Translations under genes and position numbers: made by a program
DNA from: Adiantum capillus-veneris
Lineage: Eukaryota > Streptophyta > Polypodiopsida > Polypodiales > Pteridaceae
NCBI GenBank assembly: GCA_014529385.2
Contig: CM043967.1
Location: forward strand, 80,304,278 to 80,368,277
Direction: 5' to 3'
Length of the DNA stretch: 64,000 nucleotides
The notes under the pieces: model-generated
Told to the model about the DNA's origin: nothing
The model's database searches: none
Seen by the model: the letters and a program-made list of their open reading frames with translations, nothing else
Shown: positions 52,472 through 63,550 of the stretch, piece by piece
How the letters are laid out: every line of letters begins with the position of its first letter
Numbering within the stretch: the stretch's first letter is position 1

Positions 52472-54715
52472 TGAAACCGGCCCGTGGGGCGGTAGGCTTT
52501 GGCTTTCACCCGAAATTCTTTACTTTAGACACACACAGAGAGAGCGTGCAAAGGAACCTTGCGACGGGAATTAACACTTAAGCACACACACGTCTCGAAA
52601 GCTAAAATGCTTCGAGCAGACGCCGACAACCTGTAGGCCCCAAAATTGGCGCCCCTTTCGGTATTTCTTTATATTTGAGAGGGTAAATTACAAAGAAAAG
52701 TCCTGGGAATCCTTTATGTGTATCAAGCTAGACACCACCTGTTTTGGCCAAATTTCGGTAGCATAACAGCCCCAAAACTTGCGCAAAACCAATTCCCTTG
52801 TTGGAACTCTCTTCCCTTGGCATAAACCCTCTGATTCCTGCCCAAAAACAGTAAATTCAGCACGCTGTATTTACTGGTTTTTGCCCTGTTTTCAGCCCCA
52901 AACAGTCCCCTAATTGTCCTCTACTAGTGGGGCACTATTCCCAAAGGTTCTAGCGTCCGTATGGCTGAAAAACAGTCAATTTACAGTGCATACACAGCGC
53001 TGAAAATGCACCTTTACGGTGAGGTTATGACCCTCACGGTGCCTGCTTTGGAGTACCAATTAACTACCCCTGTTCTTGCTCAAGGAGGCTCTTGCCTCAG
53101 CACAAAAGCATGAACCCACACAGCTGTAGATCGGTCAAATGAAGAGCCCTCTTGTAGGGGGGGGAGAGAGCAGTGTGCAGCATGCAGGGCATCACTCCTA
53201 GCACCACACTATACATGAGAGGGAAAGAAAGCACTATACGAATTCTAGTGCCGACCAACTTCCCGTCTGCGGGTGAAACTACCGTTCACATTGGCCATAC
53301 AATGTCCGACCATTTGCAACTTCAAAAAGAGGGTCTCAAAAATAAAACAAAAATCATTGGAAAGAAACCAACAACTAAGGTTAGCAGTTGCCACGTCCTC
53401 GTGACATAGTTAACACCAGTTTGGTACCAAAACAGGACACTTAAGTGTTCTTTTTTTACAAATTTAGATTAAATGCTACTTGCATCAGATGGTGTATTTA
53501 ACAAAACCCTCTTGATATGCTTAAATATGTTAGCTAGAGGTTCTTAAAAAAATATAACCTTGCATTTTAGAATCTATCATGATCAAGAAATATACTCATC
53601 AAATGGACCCCATAAGATTGCGATTGATCGCTTTGAAGAAATCAACTTTATAAGCTCAAGAAAAAATGAAGCGACCTTGTACAAAATTGTACACAACTTT
53701 TCTACAATTGTGCTATAGATAATTGCAAGTTTCATGTGCAAAAAAATTTACTTGAGAGTATATAAAATAATGGGAACTTCTACGTGTTTGATATGGCCCT
53801 TTTAAGCATATCATTGTATGCATAGAAAAAATATGTTTTTGAGTTTTAGAAAGTGATACATTGCTTACCCTCTCCAATGAGGACTCAAGGTGGCGAGTAG
53901 AAGTGCTTTGGTAAGAAACAATTTTTGGATTATTTCAAATATTCAAAACTACGCAAGCAAAAAGTTTGATATTTTAATTCTTGAGACATAAGTATTCAAA
54001 ACCTCAAATAACTTCAAACTTTCCACACACATTAACTGAATGCATCAAAGTGCATGGCATGAATATAAATGGATACCTAAAACCTTGGTTTCAATGTTGT
54101 TGTGGAGGATTCAAGATTTTCAAGAGTTTTTGCATAATCAAAATTTCAAGATAGTGTGTAAGCAACAAGCTTTAAGTAAGTTAGGGAGCCGTATAAATAC
54201 GTAGTTTCTTGGTTTTAACATATAAAGTCATTTGATGTTGTCAAATTGCACTAGAATAGCCCCAATTCCATGAGAGGACCTTTGAAAGACCAAAATTATG
54301 CTCTTACTCAGCATGTGCTCAAGTATGAAATCATGTTTATAACTTGCAATTAAATTTGAAACTATTCCTTGAAGGTCATTCGATTGTTTTGTAACACTAA
54401 TTACTAGCACTTGGCTTTTAAAAACATAAAAAAGCTCACCTCTACAAAAAGATATAAGAATTTTATAATTTTTTGGCAAAACAACTTGAAATTTTTACGA
54501 AAATTACGACTTAGAAATTACCACAATTCTCTCCATAGGGCTTGTATTTTGAGATGGAGAAAAATCCAATGTTTTCTTTCCCTCATAACCAACCTATGGT
54601 AGAAGCAAGGTGTAAAAAACTTCTTTATAGCTTGACAAATAAATTGCCAAAACTTCATAGGAAAACAGGACACTTTAGTATCCAATTACATAACAACTGC
54701 CACGTCCTCGTGACA
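52472..54715 (-). repeat. 3' LTR of E (interrupted and with a deletion)
   Basis: LTR sequence 52472-53415 and 54691-54715 flanks a 1275-bp insert. Compared with the 5' LTR it lacks about 480 bp between GAAAGAAAGCACT and ATACGAATT. Confidence 0.82.
53416..54690. mobile_element. AT-rich insertion in E's 3' LTR
   Basis: 1275 bp flanked by TAACA (53411-53415 and 54691-54695). It is very AT-rich with no ORF. ACAGGACACTT near its left end (about 53433) recurs as a direct repeat near its right end (54665-54675). The class is unknown. Confidence 0.6.
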
Positions 54716-54729
54716 TACCCCCTCTTGAA
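54716..54729 (-). other. Polypurine tract of E
   Basis: On the minus strand TTCAAGAGGGGGTA stands directly before the LTR start TGTCACGAGG. Confidence 0.75.
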
Positions 54730-54885
54730 ATTGCAAACGTCCTCGATTGCATACCATAGATACATGCCATTGATGATCTTGTGCTATCAACACTCTTTTA
54801 ACATCGCATGTATCTGCAAGAAAGGTCGTAACATATAGCTACAATTGACTTAATGAGACCTTCATACTTTTGTCATTTCCATCTA

Positions 54886-56486
54886 TTACACTGAATTCAT
54901 ATGTACATTTGATGTACTAGCTCTATCATTACCCCTCCTTTGCACACGTTGGGTTGGGACATAGGTAGGCTGTGACCCAAAGGCTTCAAGGTAAAGCTGC
55001 AATACATTTGGTGACTTTGACAGTTCATGCTCTTTCATCCACTTTGCATCCATAGGCGGATAGTACTTGAACTTCACCAAATAGCGTCTTGTAACCCGTC
55101 CTTTAACTTTTCTGTCCTTATGTGCCAAAACTTGCTCAGGTACCAGGATCTCATTAAGTTCCTCAACTTCTGGCTGATCCTCATCTGGCATATCTTCTGG
55201 CACATCACCCACGAAGGGTCTTAAAAGACTCACATGAAACGCATTATGAATCTTCCACGCATCAGGCAATTTCAGCTTGTAAGCCACATCACAGATCTTG
55301 TCAAGCACTTGAAAAGGCCCATAGTAACGCATGCTGAGCTTACGAAACGGCCGTTCCTTGCTCTTCATTTTCTTTAACCTTGCCTTTTCGAACCTTAACA
55401 GAACTCAATCACCAGGTGATAACAACAATCGACGACGGTGACGATCAGCAACCTTTTTCTGCTTTGCCTGAGTCTTCTCCAAGGCAACTTCAATTTTCTT
55501 ATACATTTCATTGATGTTTTCAACATATCGATCTGCCTCAAAGATCTTGTCCGTTGTATGCAAAATGGGAGGAACCTTTTTGCCGCCTTCAACAATCTCA
55601 AAAGGTGCTTTGCCAGTAGACAATCATCGTATTGTTGTACGCATACTCAAGCATAGGCAAATACTATCCCACTTGCCCTTATTATCTGACACATAGCATG
55701 TCAACAGATCTAAGACAACAGAATGCCTCTTGTGACTGTCCATCAGTTTGTGGATGAAACGAAGACAAGCATAGTGTCCATGTTCTCAAACAATCCTCTC
55801 CAAAACAAACTGGTCATGCGAGGATCATGATCACTGACAATCGATTGTGGCATACCATGGTACTTAAATACATTGTACATGAACAAGCGTGCCATCTGAT
55901 CAGATTTTATCTTCTTTTTGACAGGGATAAAATGGGCTTGCTTGCTGAACGTGCAAATAATGGTCCATATACCATCATTTCCTGTTGGCGTTCTTGGAAG
56001 ATCAAAGATAAAGTCCATAGCAATGCTTTCCCATGGCTTATCTGGAATCGGTAGTGGTTGTAACAGCCCTGGTGCCTTTTGCTTGTGAAACTTGACCTTT
56101 TGGCAAATCACACATGCTCGCACAAAGGCATCCACATCTCTCCTCAAGGTAGGCCAATAGAAGAATGTCTCGACCACTTTAACTGTCGCACCAATACCAC
56201 GATGCCCTGCATACGGTGTGACGCGTTTCTCTTACATGACCTTATGTCGCAATGGCCTAGTGACACAAAGTCTGCCATGCATCATCATAAAACCATCTCT
56301 GAGGAGGTAGTGCTCATGATGTTGCCCCTCTTGCAACTGTTCAAAGATCCTTGCAAAATCTTCATCAACAGCATACTGTTCCTTTATGTCATCTAACTCA
56401 TGATGATAAGGAATTGACACAGCTGAAATTTGTGGCTTCCTTGATAACGCATCGGCCACAACATTCTTCTTGCCTTCCACATGCAT
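54886..56486 (-). pseudogene. Integrase and chromodomain of gypsy E
   Basis: Reading from 56486: GKKNVVADALSRKPQ (the RNase H/integrase junction), then the zinc-binding part ending CVICQKVKFHKQ. The core has MDFIFDLPRTPTGNDGIWTI (first D) and YHGMPQSIVSDHDPRMTSLF (second D). The region of the catalytic E is broken by frameshifts near 55740. GKAPFEIVEGGKKVPPILHT and YGPFQVLDKICDVAYKLKLP follow. Finally EQVLAHKDRKVKGRVTRRYL then VKFKYYPPMDAKWMKE resembles a chromodomain, the targeting module of chromoviruses. Confidence 0.85.
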
Positions 56487-56499
56487 AATCTAGGAGTGG

Positions 56500-57843
56500 A
56501 ACATAGAAAGAATGTTTGCCCATCGCATATGCTTTTCGGATAACTTTGACTGTGTCAAGAAGTATCGCAAGGTCTAATGATCTGTTTGGATAACAAAATC
56601 AGCACCTAAGAGGTAGTGCTTCCAACTAGAAAGCGTATGAATCATGGCCAAGAGCTCTTTCTCATAGACTTGCATAGTCTTTTCTGGCCCTTGCAAAATT
56701 CTGCTTTCATAAGCTACTACCCGTCCATCTTGCATTAGCACTGCTCTGATGCTACTGCCACATGTGTCACATTGGACCACAAATGACTTCGTGAGATCTG
56801 ACAAAACAATTACTGGATCTGAAGTCAACTTTTCCTTTAAGACGAAAAGCTGAAATCTCTTTTTGGGTCCATCTGAAAGTGACCTCTTTCTTTTGCAATG
56901 CGTGAAGAGGTGATGCTATCTCTGCAAAATTTCTGATAAACCTTCTATAGTAGGAACACAATCCCAAAAAGCTTCTGACATCGTGCATAGTCTTCAAGTC
57001 TGGCCATGTCTTAATAGCTTCGACCTTTGCAGGATCCATTCTGACACCATCCTTTGAGCCTATGTGGCCAAGAAAGTGGATCTCTTCCAAGGAGAATTCA
57101 CTTTTCTTAGGATTGACAAGTAGCCTGTGATTGCGCATCTCTTCGAACACAATGGTCAAGTGATGCCTATGCTCCTCTTCATTCTTCGAATAGACTATCA
57201 TGTCATCGAAGAACGTCCCAACAAACTGCTGATGCGAGCGGAAAATCCGGTCCATCATTCTGTTGAACGTGGCATAAGCATTTGTTAGACCAGACGACAT
57301 CTCTAGAAACTCATAAAGATCAAATGTCGTTCTAAACGTAGTCTTGTGCACATCCTTTGGCCTTATACGAATCTGATGGTACCCACTCTTAAGGTCTATC
57401 GAGAATATCATCAATTCTAGGAATAGGAAACCTATTCTTGATGGTATTCTTATTCAACGCACGGTAATCAATACAAGCGCCATGAGCCATCCTTCTTCTG
57501 CACCGAGAGCACTGGGAAGCGAAAGTGAAGAACTAGGCTGAATCAGCCCCTTCTCTAATAACTCCTCAACCTGGCCCATAATCTCTTTCTGCTGCGCCGC
57601 AGTAACCCTGTAGGGAGGTCTATTTGGTGGGCTACACCTTGGCACCAAATCTACCCAATGGTCCTCAGATCTCTCTGGCGGCAATTGCGATGGTAATGAA
57701 TCAGAAAAACAATCACTAAACTTTTGCAAAAATGATGACCTTTCTTTATCTAACACAGATAAATTTGACTGATCATTATCTAAGACATCACGTGCAAAAA
57801 TCAAGTACACAGAAAGATGAAGTGATAGCAGAAGCAGACACAA
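56500..57843 (-). pseudogene. Reverse transcriptase and RNase H of gypsy E
   Basis: RPPYRVTAAQQKEIMGQVEE and [12 protein letters not shown] are followed by a frameshift at 57540-57450. Then [40 protein letters not shown] (catalytic FFDD; usual YIDD/FIDD), [36 protein letters not shown] and RNase H FVVQCDTCGSSIRAVLMQDG with ESRILQGPEKTMQVYEKELL. A frameshift near 56830 separates RT from RNase H. The MPFGL block is mutated (EMSSGLTNA). Confidence 0.88.
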
Positions 57844-58143
57844 TAGGGACAGACTCCCCTTTGAGCTTTACATCCAAAACATGAGTTTTGCCCCTTTGCT
57901 GAAGGGTGATCGTCTTGCCGAAGACATCCAGCACGCCATGTACTCTAAACATCGAGGGAATCCCAAGTAGCGCATCGCACCCTTCCAATGGCATGATATA
58001 TAACTCTTCTGTGTCCACATACGACGGAATATGCAGACGCAGCTTTCCAATGATGGGAGTAACACACTCTGAGTGGCCAAGACATGCCAACCCTACATGT
58101 GCTGTGTGCCCCATCTCTTCAACTCTCATAGCTAACTTTGGTG
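57788..58143 (-). pseudogene. Protease C-terminal part of gypsy E
   Basis: After the MITE the frame resumes with PKLAMRVEEMGHTAHVGL, SECVTPIIGKLRLH and [20 protein letters not shown]. Homologous to 36440-36730 of gypsy F. Confidence 0.75.
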
Positions 58144-58614
58144 CATAGTTACAGGGGATGGAGGGGACGGACCCTAGGGATGGGGGACGCTCGATTTCGG
58201 GACAGGATGGGTGGGGACGGACGACAAATGGGCTGCCAAGTGGGAACGCAAGCAAAACGTCCTAGGGATGGTAGGGGAATTTTTTAAAATTTGAAAAACT
58301 GATCATTTCTAGTGGCTAGTTCCTCTCCAATAACCATATTTTTGAACTTTGAAGCACCCCAATGGCTATAAAAGCCACCCTTTGGTCCTCATTTCTCGAT
58401 GTTTTATGAGCACATTTGTGTCTATATGACTCATGTTCTTTGGTCTATTTAGTGTAAATTTGTCAAAGTGATGCTTTATGTGTGTGGCATGTGTGTAGGT
58501 CAAAAAATGCCAAAAAAAATCTTTTTTTTTTCTTTGCCGTTCCGACCCCGTTCCCGTTGCCCGACTTTTGCCGTCCCCGTTTCCGACCCGGACCGGCCGT
58601 CCCATGTAACTATG
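58144..58614. mobile_element. hAT-like MITE inside E's protease region
   Basis: 471 bp with terminal inverted repeats CATAGTTACA[G/T]GGGA. The 8-bp target duplicates CTTTGGTG (58136-58143) and CTCTGGTG (58615-58622) differ at one base. Subterminal GGGACGG/GGAACGG repeats are abundant at both ends. Eight-base duplications are the hAT hallmark; no transposase is present. Confidence 0.75.
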
Positions 58615-58622
58615 CTCTGGTG

Positions 58623-59467
58623 AGATAAAGTTTGCTTTGGCACGTGGATCAAAGAAGATGAGTGCCGTTTGATCCCTATAACTTTATCCCATGCCTTGCA
58701 TAACTCACTGGCATGTGTACCGGGCCTATCACCCACCATATCTAGCACCAAACTTGCCGTGGGTTTAGGCTTCTTGCCTTTTTGGTCTTCTTTATCATCT
58801 GAGTTAGCTGGTCTTTTCCTTTGTGGACAATTGGTAGCAAAGTGACTAGGCTGCTTGCATGTAAAGCGTCTATTTTCAGCCATTAGGACCTTCTTTTCCT
58901 CGAGCGACTTGCGCACAAAAGGCTTCCTTTTCTGTTTCTTTGCCCGCGCTCTATAAGTCCCGGCTGAATCCTTATCTTTGGTGGCCTTTTCTGACCCCTG
59001 TGACGCTTTAGGAGCCGTTTTCACATAGGGCTTCTTTGCTGAATTTTTCTTTTGCTGCTCTTCTTTCTCGTTGCTCGGAAATCCACTGTCCTCTCCTTTC
59101 AATAAGGCAAGACCAGTGTTAGCAACTTCCATAAGCTGAGTGAGGGTAGCCACTCTGTTCTTGGTACAGTAGTCTCGAAGCCCTTTAGGTAGCCCACAAC
59201 AATACTTCTCTATCTGCTCTGTCAATGGCACAAATTTGTAGGAGGTCACTGAGAGTAACGCTTTACAAAACCTGCGATTGTACTCCAGCAAGCTCTTGCA
59301 TGTAGCCGAAGTAAGCTGGTGCCAATCTATCATGACGTTGGCTTCAAATTCATTTGACAGACAAGCAGATGCAAACATTTGCTTGAAGTAAATCCAAGTG
59401 GCCAGTGTCACAAGACGGGCACCGCGTGCCAATAGAAAAGAACAGACTGAATAGACTTTTAGCACTT
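58623..59467 (-). pseudogene. Gag C-terminal part of gypsy E
   Basis: Open frame with WIYFKQMFASACLSNEFEAN, FVPLTEQIEKYCCGLPKGLR and a lysine-rich tail. The zinc knuckle is degenerate (RRFTCKQPSHFATNC, first cysteine replaced). The frame runs on to ELCKAWDKV; the protease entry LIFFDPRAKANFIS is visible in the next frame up to the MITE. Confidence 0.8.
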
Positions 59468-59474
59468 CATTAAC

Positions 59475-59477
<3 letters not shown>

Positions 59478-59527
<50 letters not shown>

Positions 59528-60048
59528 GCGACACGGAGTGGCGGAATTTTACCCCAGAGAGTATTGGCCCCAAACCTTGGCGCCCCTTTCGGTATTTCTT
59601 TATATTGCATCAACTCAGTACAAGCCGGTACTCTAGACTCTGCACCTTCTCCAGGAAGCATGCCAGAGAATGAGCCCTAACCTCATATTTAAAGGCCCTT
59701 GGGTTGAAAAGCACTTGTAGTAAAAAGCCTTTAAAACTCAAAAGCTTCTGGTCCATAAGCAATGCCCAAAAAGCTGCCAGCGTAAATCACGGAAATCCGT
59801 ACAGCTGTCACGTCATCAGCCAGCGCAAAACGCGGAAATCCGTACAGTCTGCCACGTCAGCACTGCGAGCGTGAAAAGCGAATATCCGTATAGTTCTGCC
59901 ACGCCAGCACTCCGCGGAATTTCGGGAAATTTGTTGCTGCTTCTTCTGTTGCTTCTCCTTCCTCTAGGGTTTAGGCCCCTCGGCTGGTAGCTCCGTTCTT
60001 CAGTAGGTCGACACGTCAGCAGTTTGTTACAGCGGGTGCCTGTCCTTG
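59478..60048. mobile_element. 571-bp LTR-like insertion in E's gag
   Basis: Flanked by CATTAACAAT (59468-59477 and 60049-60058). Removing the insert and one copy makes the Gag frame continuous (DNEDIVNEVLKVYSVC). It contains (GA)24 at its left end (59479-59526), GGCGCCCCTTTCGGTATTTC as in E's own LTRs, and three imperfect repeats of about 50 bp (59779-59930). It is probably a solo LTR of a related family. Confidence 0.65.
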
Positions 60049-60172
60049 CATTAACAATGTCTTCATTGTCCTTTAAGAAAGTGGCAGCTTTCCTGACCTT
60101 AGAGGCCTCTGTAAAATTCCCTCCTGCATAAGCTGTATCAAACTGCTGGAGGAAAGTAAGAGTATGCTTTAT

Positions 60173-60976
60173 GAGGTGCAGATATCAGGACCATCAATAG
60201 ACCATCGTAGCCGAGCTGGCAGTACTGATGGATGGAGATGTATGAAGAGGCCTTTGGTTTCTATGATGTCGTGGATGATTAGGGCCAAGCTTGGCATGAA
60301 GATGGCTTTCTACAGAGGGCATCTTCTCTAGCTCACAGAGGATGGGTTTATAATCAGACCTGCCTATATGGACACTCATTTATCCCATGGGATACGATGT
60401 GCTGTTGGTCAGATGCGCACATCATTGCACCAGCTAGAGATTGAGACTGGTAGATATAGGAGAGTACCAATAGAGGCCAGGATTTGTCAGTTGTGTCATA
60501 TAGAGCCAGAGAGAGTTACATCACATGTCATTATCGAGTGTACTATGAGATAGGAGGTCGCTTTCACTGTCTATTCAGAGAGGGCTTTCGAGCACTGGCT
60601 AGAGTTCTAAGATATTAGGATCAAAGATGCCTCGGGTTGTTTTTGCTAGAGCTGCGCAGACACAGGGAGAGTTTCTTAGGAGATTAGATAGTGGGAGACA
60701 TTCACAGAGGGAAATTACTGATTTTTTTAGAGCAGAGACTCAGTAGTCAGATGAGCAAGCTTTATTACAACAAACTTCAAAGTCCACCTATACCAAAAGG
60801 TATATTGACTATTGAGCTAGGGAGAGCTAGACGTCTACGAGGGCCAGCACGACATCGACGGAGGCTTCATTAGATGATTAGGACTATTCTAGCACAACAT
60901 GGGAGAGGTTTATACGACTATTTATCAACGCACACATTGATGATATTCTTCAGCGACCGATGCAGTACATCCTCTT
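60173..60976 (+). mobile_element. LINE 3' fragment inside E's gag
   Basis: 804 bp between duplicates TGCTTTAT (60165-60172 and 60977-60984). It encodes a LINE C-terminus: RTSLHQLEIETGRYRRVP and ARICQLCHIEPERVTSHVII followed by EC, a C-x2-C-x9-H-x4-C finger. 5'-truncated, with a stop after the finger. Confidence 0.75.
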
Positions 60977-61818
60977 TGCTTTATCCTCGAAGCCACTGAA
61001 AGTGCTAAACTTTACAGCTGCACCATCTTCTTTGTAAGCTTTCAGCTTTTCCAGTGCCCCCAAATTGTCATACGGAATAGTGTGCAACATGGGCACTGTA
61101 GTAGGCATGATTGGCACATCTTGGCCATTAACATTTTGCGTTAGAGGTGCCATATCTGGCTGCTGTCCAGAAAAACCAGCCATGCCAAAATGACCCTGTG
61201 GCACCCCAAACTGGCCCTGGTTGCACTGAAAACCTTGCTGCATGCCGATGCTACCATACATGGGGTTTGGCATCATGCCTTGCATACCCCCAAACACTGT
61301 TCTTGGCATGTACGGCTGACTTCCAGCGCATAACCAGCCATATTTTGAAACACTGTTCCATCCCCGAAATACCCAGGATGTACCGTGGGTGGTGGAAAAA
61401 CTGGGTGCATTGCCTGGTAACCAGTTCCATGTCCATTCAAGACAGCATGCGGGCTCTGAAAGGTGGCTGGCTGAACTGGCATAACCTGTGGAATAGGCGT
61501 TCTAGCCATCTGTTCAAGCACGGGAGGAGCCCCTGACTCCGCAACATGCGAGTGTTCCCTATCCTGCTGAGTTGCATGAAGTACTTGGGCTTGAGCCTCA
61601 ACAAGCTCTGTACGAGGTGTAGGTTGCCTATTTTGTTGTTACACTGGTAGCGCTTGCAAGAACTCCATAAACCTTGGATTTTGCACCAGTTGCGAAAAGA
61701 CATTCACCGCGGCAACTAATTAAGTCCTAAACGCATCATCCTCAAGTTGCCCAGTCATAAAGCCCTGTACTACTAGAGGGACATTCACATCAACAGGAGG
61801 TACAGATTGACGTGGCCG

Positions 61819-61988
61819 TGAGCTCTCGCCAATCTCGAAGACCATAGCAGTTTCCTGTTTGTCTTTTGAAGAGGAACCCTCTTCCATAATGCCCTCCCCT
61901 TTGTGAGCTCTCGCCAATCTCGAAGACCATAGCAGTTTCCTGTTTGTCTTTTGAAGAGGAACCCTCTTCCATAATGCCCTCCCCTTTG
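61819..61988 (-). repeat. 85-bp tandem duplication in E's gag N-terminus
   Basis: Two units (61819-61903 and 61904-61988) of TGAGCTCTCGCC...CCCCTTTG, almost identical. The length is not a multiple of three, so it shifts the Gag frame. Confidence 0.9.
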
Positions 61989-62072
61989 TCGGCCATAGTG
62001 TAATCCCACGTTCTTGTACTCCGTGTCTTTACCCAAAACAACCGAGGCTCACTCTTTGAGGAAAAAGTGATT

Positions 62073-62092
62073 GATGTCCTGGCAACGGAACC
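62073..62092 (-). other. Primer-binding site of gypsy E
   Basis: On the minus strand GGTTCCGTTGCCAGGACATC starts one base after the LTR. It resembles the TGGCGCCGTTGCCGGGGA class of gypsy primer sites. Confidence 0.7.
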
Positions 62093-62093
62093 T

Positions 62094-63545
62094 TGAAACC
62101 GGCCCGTGCAGTGGTAGGCTTTGGCTTTCACCCGAAATTCTTTACTTTAGACACACACAGAGAGAGCGTGCAAAGGAACCCTCCGACGGGAATTAACACT
62201 TAAGCACACACACGGATCGAAAGCTAAAATGCTTCGAGCAGATGTCGACAACCTGTAGGCCCCAAAATTGGCACCCCTTTCGGTATTTCTTGAGGGTAAA
62301 TTACAAAGAAAAGTCATGGGAATCCTTTATCTGTATCGAGCTAGATACCACCTGTTTTGGCAAAATTTTGGCAGCATAACAGTCCACGAAATCAATTCCC
62401 CTGCTGGAACTCTCTTCCATTGGCATAAACCCTTTGATTCCTGCCCAAAAACAGTAAATTCAGCACGCTGTATTTATTGGTTTTTGCCCTGTTTTCAGCC
62501 CCAAACAGTCCCCTAACTGTCCTCTGCCAGTGGGGCACGATTCCCAATGGTCCTGGCGTCCGTATGGCTGAAAAACAGTCAATTTATAGCGCATACACAA
62601 CGCTGAAAACGCACCTGTACGATGAGGTTATGACCCTCATTGGTGCCTGCTTTGGAGTAGCAGTTAGCTACCCTTGTTCTTGCTCAAGGAGTCTCTTGCC
62701 TTAGCACAAAAGCATGAACCCACACAGCTGTACATCAGTCAAATGAAGAGCCCTCTTGTGGGGCATCACATAACTGCACATAGGGGGGAGAGAGAGCAGT
62801 GTGTAGCGTGCAGGCATCACTCCTAGCACCACACTGGACATGGGAGGGAAAGAAAGCACTCCATAGCTCTGAACCTGTGACAAAAATGCAAAGTAAGCCT
62901 CTCCCAACCTAAATTTCAGCGCCCATTTTTCTGAATGAGGCAAGTGCATGAAATCCTGCCACTTGGCGCAATTACAAGCTTTTGCCCGTTTCGGGGTTGC
63001 CACCTAAAAATCTCCTGACTGGTTGCCCAATTGACTTCGCGGAGTTGTAAAGTGTTCCCCTGGTCATAACGAAGGTAATGATGCGAACACATTTCACGGC
63101 CCAAAATAGCAGTTTCCTAATTTTTAGGAGATGCTTCCGTTGGGCTCCCACTAGTCATCTGACCATCTATCCTCCTTGGGACCGCATCCAAAAATGCAAT
63201 GTGGTGCGACTGTCGGATACTTTTTGTTGGTGATCCCACCTTGACTTTATGTCTTTATTGAGTTCACTTCCTAGTATCCACCAACTTGCTAAGTGCGACG
63301 GGGGGACCTACATGATCTGGCACTGAGCCTAGACAGCCTCTTACTATACGAATTATAGTGCCGACCAACTTCCCGTCTGCGGGTGAAATTACCGTTCACA
63401 TTGGCCATACAATGTCTGACCATTTGCAACTTCAAAAAGAGGGTCTCAAAAATAAAACAAAAATCATTGGAAAGAAACGAACAACTAAGGTTAGCAGTTG
63501 CCATGTCCTCGTGACATAGTGAACAGCTGCCACGTCCTCGTGACA
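62094..63545 (-). repeat. 5' LTR of gypsy E
   Basis: 1452 bp, TGAAACCGGCC...CCTCGTGACA. Shares long blocks with 52472-53406, including GGCGCCCCTTTCGG-like and ACAGTAAATTCAGCACGCTG. It contains about 480 bp (62865-63345) absent from the 3' LTR. Confidence 0.85.
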
Positions 63546-63550
63546 ATGGC

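Larger units (their letters stand above)
60059..61996 (-). pseudogene. Gag N-terminal part of gypsy E
   Basis: Starts MADKGEGIMEEGSSSKDKQE at 61996. A proline/glutamine/glycine-rich region follows (MQGMMPNPMYGSIGMQQGFQ), then AVKFSTFSGFEDKA, the entry to a gypsy capsid domain. After the LINE fragment it continues FLQQFDTAYAGGNFTEASKV RKAATFLKD. An 85-bp frame-shifting duplication, stops and a frameshift near 60160 break it. Confidence 0.75.
52472..63545 (-). mobile_element. Ty3/gypsy element E, chromodomain type, multiply interrupted
   Basis: About 11.07 kb. The LTRs start TGAAACCGGCC and end CGTGACA (3' 52472-54715 including an insert; 5' 62094-63545). Flanks ATGGT (52467-52471) and ATGGC (63546-63550) look like a target duplication with one change. 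On the minus strand the order is 5' LTR, primer site, gag, protease, RT, RNase H, integrase, chromodomain, polypurine tract, 3' LTR. It is interrupted by at least four insertions and several frameshifts, so it is inactive. Confidence 0.9.
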
